Origin: Macrotrachela quadricornifera
Lineage: Eukaryota; Rotifera; Eurotatoria; Philodinida; Philodinidae
Assembly: GCA_022393335.1 (NCBI GenBank)
Contig: JAJEKB010021931.1
Location: 1 to 64,000 of the forward strand
Reading direction: 5' to 3'
DNA: 64,000 nucleotides
Each line of letters opens with the position of its first letter. The stretch's first letter is position 1. Under the pieces are notes generated by a model. That model did not search any database. It was given only the letters and a program-made list of their open reading frames with translations, and was not told the origin of the DNA. The position numbers and the translations under genes were made by a program. Shown in pieces: positions 55,877 to 64,000 of this stretch.

Positions 55877-56496
55877 ACGAGGGAGGTACCCGAAGTGTCC
55901 ACTCGACTAAGAGCTCATATGTTGCCCATAAGTAGGCCTCTATGCCACTAGCTAAACCCTAGAAGAACACGTGCCCATGAGCAGTTAGAGTCGACCTATG
56001 ACCGCTTCACTGAGTTTTTGCCTTCAGACAGCGCAATCACCGAAAATTCGAAAGCTGCTATTTAGATCTGAAACTTCGCCTATAGAGAGGTATCATGACT
56101 GTAAGAATGTCCTAAAAATTTCGGTCTAAACTGGTGCTTCATCATCGAGATATTGAACATCTAAAAAACAACCATATGTTTGTAGACAAATCAGAAAACC
56201 AACCAATTTTCACAACTGAATATCTCGATGATGAAGCACTAGTTTAGACTGAAATTTTTAGGACATTCTTACAACCATGATACCTCTCTATAGGCGAAGT
56301 TTCAGGTCTAAATACCAGCTTTCGAATTTTAGGTGATTGTGCTGTCTGAAGGCAAAAACTCAGTGAAGCGGTCATAAGTCGACTCTAACTGCTCATGGGC
56401 ACCCGTCCTTCTAGGGTTTAGCTAGTGGCATAGAGGCCTACTTATGGGCAACATATGAGCTCTCAGTCGAGTGGACACTTCGGGTACTTCCCTCGT
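55877..56496. repeat. Foldback element, 620 bp
   Basis: Arms 55877-56165 and 56208-56496 are inverted copies differing at perhaps one base in twenty. They begin acgagggaggtacccgaagt and end as the inverse, around a spacer of about 42 bases. No coding sequence and no clear target duplication. Confidence 0.9.
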
Positions 56497-58592
56497 GAGA
56501 AGTAATTGAAAGAGTTTTATATTCTTATGATTTTGTATGGAATCAAGAGTTGAAATATCTAACATGATCGGACAAAGTTTACTTAAATGCAGCGATGTAA
56601 TATTTCTTTGAGAAAAGGGTCAACAAATCCACAGGTTGAGCGCTACCTTATTGAATTTTATTCTGTAATGATAGTTTTAGAATAGTATAAAAATCTTAAA
56701 TGATACACGTGTTTCTACTTCGTGTTATGTAGAGAATGAAAATGAAAAATAGAGTAGAGAGAGACATTACAACTTTTCATGATTCAGTCGAGGGTCAAGT
56801 GAGTCGAAGGGACGAACGTTACGTGTTGTTTATCACGATAAAATATGGACATTTATAATAGAAAAACTCTCTATTACGCATACGGATATTTTCTCAGATG
56901 GACATTGACAATTATATGGAGAAAATATCTTAAATTTCAATCAAAAAAAATTATATTTTACATCTGCCTGTTTTCGGAGATGAACAGAAAACTTTATCAT
57001 AATAAATTCTATGAATTGGTAATAGAAAAGAGTCTATATTGTCAGATGGAAATAATCATTTATCACGATAAAAATATTTACATTTATAATAGAACAAAAA
57101 TTCATGATATCCTTCAGTTTATCTTTTCAGTTTGATTTTATCATTTATATTAATACATATATAATATTTAAAATTTTATTCAAAATAAATTTCATATTGC
57201 GCCTCTGTCTATTTAGAGGAATTTAAAGATTTATCATGATAAAACATCGACATCTATAATAGAATATATTTCAATTGTGATTTTGCCTATATTCTAATAT
57301 GAAGGGAATTATTTAACTGGATAAAATATCGACATTTTAAATAAAATCCATTTATCTATCTTGATAATGGATACAAAGATTTATCTCGAGAAAACATTAA
57401 AAATTTTATTTAAAAAAAAATTCTATTCTACTTTCGTCTATCTTTTAACATTGACATGATTATTTATCTCAATAAGATATAGAAATTTTCAATAGAAAAA
57501 TAGTGTATTGTATATCTGTTCAATGTCTTAGATGTAGAGAAATATTTCTAAATAGAATATATCAATATATTTACAAAATCAAATTTATATTCGGATTTTC
57601 TCTTTTTTTATAAAACACTATTTATTTTTCACCTTAACAAATGTTGGCATTTATAATAGAAACTGTTTATATTCTCTATCTGTCCATATTTTAGAATACA
57701 TATCAATATTTGTCTTGATAAAATATTCTAAATTTTATTCTAAAATAATTTATATTCTACTAAACTCTATCGTTTTTATATAGATCTAATGATTTATGTC
57801 GATAGAACATTTAAATATCTAATAGAATAAATTTCTATTGTACATTTATCTATCTTATGAGATGGATAGAATTATTTATTACGATGAAATATCGGGATTT
57901 TTAATGAGTTTTATTTCTATTATGCTTCTATCTATGTTTTGAGATGTATTTAAAGATTTTCATTGGAAAATATTTTTTATTCGACATATATCTATTGTCT
58001 GACATCAACGTAAAGATATCTATCGTTACAGTATTCGAAATTTTATTCAAAAAAGTTTATATTATGCTTCAATCTATGCTCTGAAATGGATCTAATTATA
58101 TATCGAGAAAATTTCGATATTTTCGATACACGAAATTTCTATTGTCCACCTGTCTATCTTCTGCAATACATGTCAAGACTTATTATGATAAAAAGTTTAA
58201 AATTTTATTCGAAACAATTTATGTTATACTTGAGTCTATCTTTAGAAATGGACATTTAAATTTATCTCAATACAAAATGAGAATTTTTTTTGAAGAAAAA
58301 CTTTATATTCTGTTTAACTAGGACTTTTGAGATGAATCTAACGACCTATCTCGATAAAATCTCAACATTTGCAATAGAATAAATTTCTATTATATGTCTG
58401 TAAATCTTCTGAGATAGATATAATAATTCATCTTGATTAAATATCAGGAGCTTTATTCCGAAAAATAAATCCTGTGCTCTGATTTATCTTCTGCAATCAA
58501 CCTAATTACTGATCTTAATAAAAACTCGATAGTTTAAATAGAAAAAATTCTTATTCTCCATCTATCTATATTGTGGCAGGAATAGAACTATA

Positions 58593-59568
58593 CAGTAAAA
58601 CCTCTCTATATGGGCACCTCTATAAGAAGGGCACCTCGCTTATGTGGGCATTCGGCGGAACGACCGACAGATTTTTGCTGGAAGTGAGCCTCTCTAACAA
58701 GGGCACCTCCGACCTCTGAGAGTGGGCACTTTTTTTGTGGGTCATACTGTATTATTAAACCTCTCTTGCATGGGCACATGTAGTGAATATTTTAATCAGT
58801 ACACTGCTCCTTTTCTTCTCGTCGCTCTTTGTTGTTCTGAGAACAGGGGAGAGAAAAGTTAGCCTGACATAACAAAGAAATAATTCATCTGTACATTTCT
58901 AAATTTAGCGTCAGTGACAAAAAGAGTATCAATAGTCATGTTATTTAAAATTACTCTTTAAAATTAATGAGAGATGACATCGTGTCACTCACTACATTAC
59001 GCTTGATGAGATAATCGAATTGATCAACGACTATGCCAATGAACTTGGACTATCATAGCGCAAATTATGTAAGAAGTGAAAGGTACTAAAGGATGTTGTG
59101 TAAAATATTCTTCAAAGAAAAGACGAATACAAACACGATTTCCAATCGAATGCAAACAACGGTATCAAAGGCAAACAGCAAGACCAGTTGGGCACAAGAC
59201 CGACGAAACTTTTCCCGTGGTTTGTGGCGCACAGAGCGAAAAATATTCCACTCTTAGGATACTTGATTCAGGAAAAAGCACTAGAAATTGTACTTTCACG
59301 AGAATTTTTTCGAAAGGCTTGGTTGTAGATACGAAACTAGAATATAAACTTAGACGAAGAGACGGCATCAGATGATTATAGTAAAATACTAGGCATAGTC
59401 GAAGGTCTAAAGATAGTTTAGTAACATATATGTATGGGTACTCTGCGACGCAGGTTGCGGAAAACAATTGTGATTGATATCTGTAAAAACCTCTATAACG
59501 TGGGCACCTCCATAAGGTGGGCGATTTGAAAAAGTCCCGTAGGTGCCCATCTATGGGAGGTTTTACTG
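58593..59568 (+). mobile_element. Tigger/pogo-type element, internally deleted, 976 bp
   Basis: Ends CAGTAAAACCTC (58593) and its inverse (59568), flanked by TA (58591-58592 and 59569-59570). Subterminal gtgggcacctc units are repeated several times at both ends. The interior retains only decayed DNA-binding sequence. Confidence 0.88.
58981..59350 (+). pseudogene. Remnant of pogo/Tigger DNA-binding domain
   Basis: Read with frame shifts, ITLDEIIELINDYANELGLS with a following RKLCKK resembles a CENP-B-type helix-turn-helix. LFPWFVAHRAKNIPLLGY, LIQEKALEI and FFRKAWL resemble the second DNA-binding half. Stops and at least one frameshift intervene. The catalytic domain is missing. Confidence 0.7.
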
Positions 59569-60133
59569 TATAGCTTCATAAAATCTGATCATTTTTGATA
59601 CAGAAAAATTTCCATTATGTATCTAACTAACTTCTCAGATGGATGGAATGATTTGTCTCGATAAAATATTGAAAATTTAATTTGAGAAAATTTTTATTCT
59701 GCTTCAGTTTTTCTTCTCAGATAGATCTAATGATTTATCTTGATAAAATATTCAAAATTTCATTCGACACTATCTATCTTCCAAGATGGACATAATCAGT
59801 TATCTGAATAAAATATTGATATTATAAATATAAAATATTTATCTTGTGTCTCTCTCCAATACTTGACATAAATCTCCTGATTTATTTGAAAAAAATCTAT
59901 TGAGATTTTTTAAAAAAAAACAAATCTATCTTGATGATCTGTCCGTCTTCTAAGATGGAGCTAGTAATTTATCTTAATAAATTCTTGATAATTTCATTCG
60001 AAAAAAACTTTTATATTGTGCTGCACTATATTTTCTGAGACGAAGTTAATCATTCATCTGGATAAAATATTGGTATTTTTAATAGAAAGAATTTCTATTG
60101 TGCTTCCATCTGTCTTCTCAAGATGGTTCTAAG

Positions 60134-60670
60134 GGACAAATACACCTATCGACTCTCCCTCTTCTATTGATCTAAATCGATTAATAAGTCTCTGGGGAGT
60201 TCATTAAGAGTATTTTCAAGGGTCTCCAAGTGTCCCAGACCAATACTTTAACAGATAAGGTGTATATGTTCTCCTTGAGAGAAACCTTACAAAGCATTTC
60301 AAAAGCTTAGGATGAAGGCAAAATTTTGACACGGCCATCGAAAGGCACAACAATAGCTGATGACGCCCTGAAGTACAGCTTCATCACACCCTCAGCTATG
60401 GGTGTGCCCTTCAGCGATTGTATCAAGATTTCGTGGTACCCTCAGCTATTGGTGTGTCCTTCAGCCACTATATCAAGATTTTGTGGCACCCTCAGCTATT
60501 GAGATGCTTTGTAAGGTTTCTTTCAAGGAGAACATATACACCTTATCCGTTAAAGTATTGGTCTGGGGCGCTTGGAGACTCTTGAAAATACTCTTAATGA
60601 ACTCCCCAGAGACTTATTAATCGATTTAGATCAATAGAAGAGGGGGGGGGTCGATAAGTGTATTTGCCAC
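60134..60670. mobile_element. Short inverted-repeat element with 9-bp target duplication
   Basis: GGTTCTAAG flanks both sides (60125-60133 and 60671-60679). Terminal inverted repeats of about 190 bp begin near GGACAAATACACCTATCGAC and GTGGCAAATACACTTATCGA. The centre has three or four copies of a 50-bp unit around ccctcagctat.ggtgtg. Non-coding; probably a Mutator-type MITE. Confidence 0.85.
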
Positions 60671-60860
60671 GGTTCTAAGAATTTATCTGAACAAAGTATT
60701 CAAAATTTTCATTCGATAAAAATTATCCTGTGCTTCTATTTATCTGCTCAGATGGACCTAATCATTTATCTGAATAAAATATTGATATTCGTAATAAAAA
60801 AAAGATTTATTTCATGCTTCTTTTCGACTTCTGAGATAAATCTAAGAATCACTGCACAAG

Positions 60861-62985
60861 AAATATGACCGAATCCAAATATAGTTGTTCAATCGAGATT
60901 TCAGATTTAAATGAAAACTATCCTATCTTTTAGAGCGAAGATTTTTATATACATAACTAAATTTTTAGCCTTAAGGGCTTCCCTTCACAATGGATTTTCT
61001 ACTTAAAATAGTCTTTTTGAGTTAAGATTTTCAGGAATGTGTAAGCATGATGAGAAACTCTTCTGGTATAAATTTCAGCTCGATACGATATACATTAGCC
61101 AACTTATAGTTGATATTCTACATTCCAGGAAACCTTCAATAACTTCATTACTATTAAAGGTAGAGAGCTCGGGTTGGTTTTAAATTAAAGCTAACGTCTG
61201 TGCCAAAATTTTGTCGAATAGAATTTTAAAATTTTTCTTCATTCATTTTTCATGAACATTTTAGTTGTCATGATCTGTAAATCACCACAAAAAAGAGTGA
61301 TCCAGCGACAGTAAATTTTAATTTTCTCTCACTAGGAGTCAATTATAGAAAATCCGTTCGGACAAAAGTTTATTCTTATTTGGTCCTTTAAAACAAAAAA
61401 AATGTTAGAAATATCTTAAACTCAGCAAGAGTTATTTTGACTTTACCACCAAAAAAACCATGTTTTGAGAAAAAATGAGAAATAAGTTTCGAATTTTTTT
61501 TCTTTTTTCTGTTGAAATTCAGAAAAAAATCATAATAAAATGGCAGATATTCTGTATATATATATTGCTAAACTTTTTCAAAATATCTTACAAGTGTGGT
61601 AAGCTGACATCACCCATGATGATCAATTAGGTTTTTCACATCTATTTCAAGTAGTGTATAGAATTCTTCTTATACTGTTGTATTTTACGAATATATCGAT
61701 TCACATCCGCTCTTACCTTTCACTAACCTATCCTTACCCCGAAAGAAAAAAAAGAAAATGTATACGATATCACTACTTATGAAACATACTACCTAATATC
61801 TTCATTCATCTAACATCAAGAACGAAAAATACTTTTAAAAACGGCATAATTGGTTCATTCTTCATATATTTGTTGAATTTTTTCACAAAAAATTCCAGGT
61901 TTTCACAGACCGATTCGTACACCATATACTTCTAAATCAAATGTTCAATATTGAGGATAAGTCAATAACCCACATCCTTATCTGCTAGGACGTGCTTTAC
62001 GATGGATACAAAAGCGTTCTATTCAATTTTAATACCAAAATTAACTCAATTTTTAAAAATCACAAAATTTTTGAACTACATGATAGTGAGGTCAAATTTT
62101 TTTTCGATAAGTCTACGAAAATTCGTTCGTTTTTTGTAAACTTACATATATTCTGAAAGCTACGATTCTGGCGCATCTTCCTATGAAAAAAATTGAACTT
62201 CGAATTTTTTTGAAAAATTGGGTTTGCTAAGGGGACCCTTAAGTGTGGATAAGGAAGGGGTCATAAAAAATCAGTAAAGATAGTAGGCATTCAAGTTATA
62301 GTGTAGGGATTCTCATACTTGAATTGATATTTGGACGTTGAATGATAGATGACAGTTGAAACTTGAAATTTCAGTTGAATCCATCTTTCAGGTTTGATAC
62401 TACTACGATAGAGCACGTCATTTTTAAGAACAACTTATAGCTGCCTCTAAGATGATCGCGATATATACGAATAGTACTCTTTTCACTTGAATTTTTCTTT
62501 AAGTAAAACAGTGCTCGCTTATAGACTTGCTTATCCATTTCTCATAGAACTATTTTCGGACTATTAGCAAATTATTCATTCAGGGAATGTATGTTATTTA
62601 TCACTCTCTTATCCATAATCATTAGAGGACTAAATAGGCCTCGTTCTTAAGATTTGTGCAGTCTCTCAAGACCTGCCCACTTTTTCGAACGAATGAAATA
62701 AAGATAACTAACTAGAAACTAGAGGTTCAGATAGGATACTGAAGCTGCCATTCTACCCGAGCATGATCTGTTGGTCATAGCATATACCACAATTTTCAGA
62801 GCAGTGTCATTCAGACGCCTGAGAAGATTATTGACTTATTAGTTTGTATGGACCTGTCACTTATAGTGGTCTGAGAATTGCAGCCTACCCTAAGGAAAAT
62901 CCTTGTTACTTCAGCGCTGGATCTTTGTCATTTTCGGTCAGAATCTGGCAAAGATTTGCATTTTTTTCCTGAGGAAACGCTTAGA
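60861..62985. other. Non-coding DNA
   Basis: No gene or clear repeat recognised. A/T homopolymers are common. Confidence 0.5.
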
Positions 62986-63420
62986 TCCTGAAAGAATCGT
63001 GTAGCCGGTTTTCTTTCAGGAATTATATCAAGAATTCACTAAGAATTTTAGCTGAACATCATTATTTTACAATCAGGGTATGATCAGGATGTCCAAAAAT
63101 CCTAGAAGAAACCTGTAGCCGCTATTTTAGGATCTTCTCAGGATTTATAGCAAGAATTCTTAAGGATTTTTGGTCGAACATTATTGTTTTACAATCAAGA
63201 TCTGGCTAGAAAGTCCAAGAATCCTGAAAGAAGCGTGTAGCCACAGTTTATTATGATCTTGCCAGGATTTACATGAAGAGTGAAACAAGATTTTTAGCTG
63301 ATTACTATTAGTTTATAATCAAGATCTGATCAAGAAACCTAAAAATCCTGGAAAAAGCGTGTAGCCACGGTTTAGTCAAAACCTGACGGGATTCATATCA
63401 GAAAAAAAAGACGGTGGTAA
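62986..63420. repeat. Tandem repeat of about 114-124 bp
   Basis: GTAGCC recurs at 63001, 63115, 63237 and 63361, each preceded by aatcct.gaa.aa..(c)gt and followed by aggat(c)tt and aatcaagatctg-type blocks. Weaker copies continue to about 63600. Confidence 0.8.
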
Positions 63421-63807
63421 GATTATCAGAGACTACATACAAGGATTGTTCTAGGAAACAGGTGCATCTTGAAAGTAGAAAGAAGTGTATTGCCACACTT
63501 TTTCAGGATCTTGTCAAGATTTACACCAGGTTTATTCAAAGACTCTATCGGGATGATGTCAAGATCTTTGACTGATCCTTTCAGGATTCTCAAGTACTAT
63601 GTAAAAAAATCTGTTTCAAGATCTGTTCAGGATTCTTTATACCTCATACACTAGTCTTCCTAACATTCTTGCTGGTTTTGCTCAGGAGTCTACAATAATC
63701 CAATATATAGCATTTAATTAGGCTAGTACAAGATTAGAACTCACCAAGATCATTGAATTATTGTGTCAAGATCGTTGCAAGATTATCTAAACAGAACAGA
63801 CAAATAT

Positions 63808-63878
63808 GAACACATAGAGATTTGAACTCTAGACCTTCAGTTCATGAACTGAACAGCTAGCCCATCTGGACTATGTTC
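63808..63878 (-). pseudogene. tRNA-like sequence, 71 nt
   Basis: On the minus strand GAACATA and TGTGTTC form a seven-pair acceptor stem (one G-T). The T arm TAGAG-TTCAAAT-CTCTA is perfect and the D region is TAGTCCAGATGGGCTAGC. The anticodon stem TTCAG/CTGAA closes an eight-base loop containing CAT, one base too many for a normal tRNA. It may be a tRNA pseudogene or SINE head; a working tRNA-Met is less likely. Confidence 0.45.
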
Positions 63879-64000
63879 TTGTTTTAAACTTGAATGATAC
63901 ATGATTTTATGTTTAATTTTGTATTCTCTTATATTTTTTCGAATATGTTGTGATCAATTTCAATATATTTTTTTATTTCTAATTTTTATTTAATTGTGCT

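Larger units (their letters stand above)
56840..60860. repeat. Degenerate satellite of about 80 bp period
   Basis: A unit like tctgagatggacctaatgat then ttatctcgataaaatattga and aatagaa.aaatttctattg recurs some 35-45 times with heavy divergence. It is interrupted by the pogo-type element at 58593-59568 and the 9-bp-duplication element at 60134-60670. The open frame at 56845-57135 is part of the repeat. Confidence 0.8.

Noticed and set aside
59076..59375. 99-codon plus-strand frame in the 58.6-59.6 kb element
   Set aside because: The recognisable transposase remnant is in other frames at the same place; this frame only overlaps it.

Overview
The window looks like nuclear DNA of a small AT-rich animal, most likely a bdelloid rotifer of the Rotaria/Adineta type. 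That is an inference from four things: GT-AG introns mostly of 50-80 bp, a large receptor fusing LDL-receptor class A and EGF modules to a rhodopsin-type seven-helix domain, many different low-copy transposons, and very repeat-rich intergenic DNA. No ribosomal RNA, CRISPR array or bacterial operon structure is present.

Four host genes can be supported. (1) A 17-exon TM9SF2-type nonaspanin, 6745-10906 (+), 654 aa, in frame through every junction I read. (2) A two-exon LDLa/EGF/7TM receptor, 12643-18892 (+), about 1614 aa. (3) A tiny gene on the minus strand (22664-22831, 55 aa) for a secreted four-cysteine peptide, with a TATA box, a 5'UTR intron and a poly(A) signal. (4) A three-exon coiled-coil protein of unknown function, 41139-48221 (+), 420 aa, whose exon 2 and preceding intron arose by tandem duplication. 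An open fragment at 40674-41039 (-) may be a remnant of a fifth gene.

The rest is mobile and repetitive DNA. Tigger/pogo-type DNA transposons lie at 3667-5861 (transposase with stops but legible introns) and 58593-59568 (N-terminal remnant). A non-LTR retrotransposon (about 31.9-36.77 kb) has an intact zinc-knuckle ORF1 and an endonuclease/reverse-transcriptase ORF2 broken by one stop and one frameshift. A hAT remnant sits at 52932-54160. Two elements with 9-bp target duplications, as in Mutator-like elements, lie at 41801-47277 and 60134-60670. Unclassified terminal-inverted-repeat elements include 19012-20394 and a giant one, about 23740-31697. Foldback elements lie at 20.6, 37.9, 48.6, 51.1 and 55.9 kb.

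The most unusual structures are two. The roughly 8-kb inverted-repeat element at 23.7-31.7 kb has no recognisable gene but carries at least four unrelated minisatellites (83, 34, 26/52 and 136 bp periods). A 685-bp-arm palindrome with no mismatch found in the segments compared (43137-44540) lies in intron 2 of the coiled-coil gene, inside nested transposons, and would fold into a long hairpin RNA if transcribed. From 49 kb to the end the window is almost wholly degenerate tandem repeats, with transposons inserted into them.

The genes do not form an evident pathway. The window reads as a gene-poor, transposon- and satellite-rich chromosomal segment.
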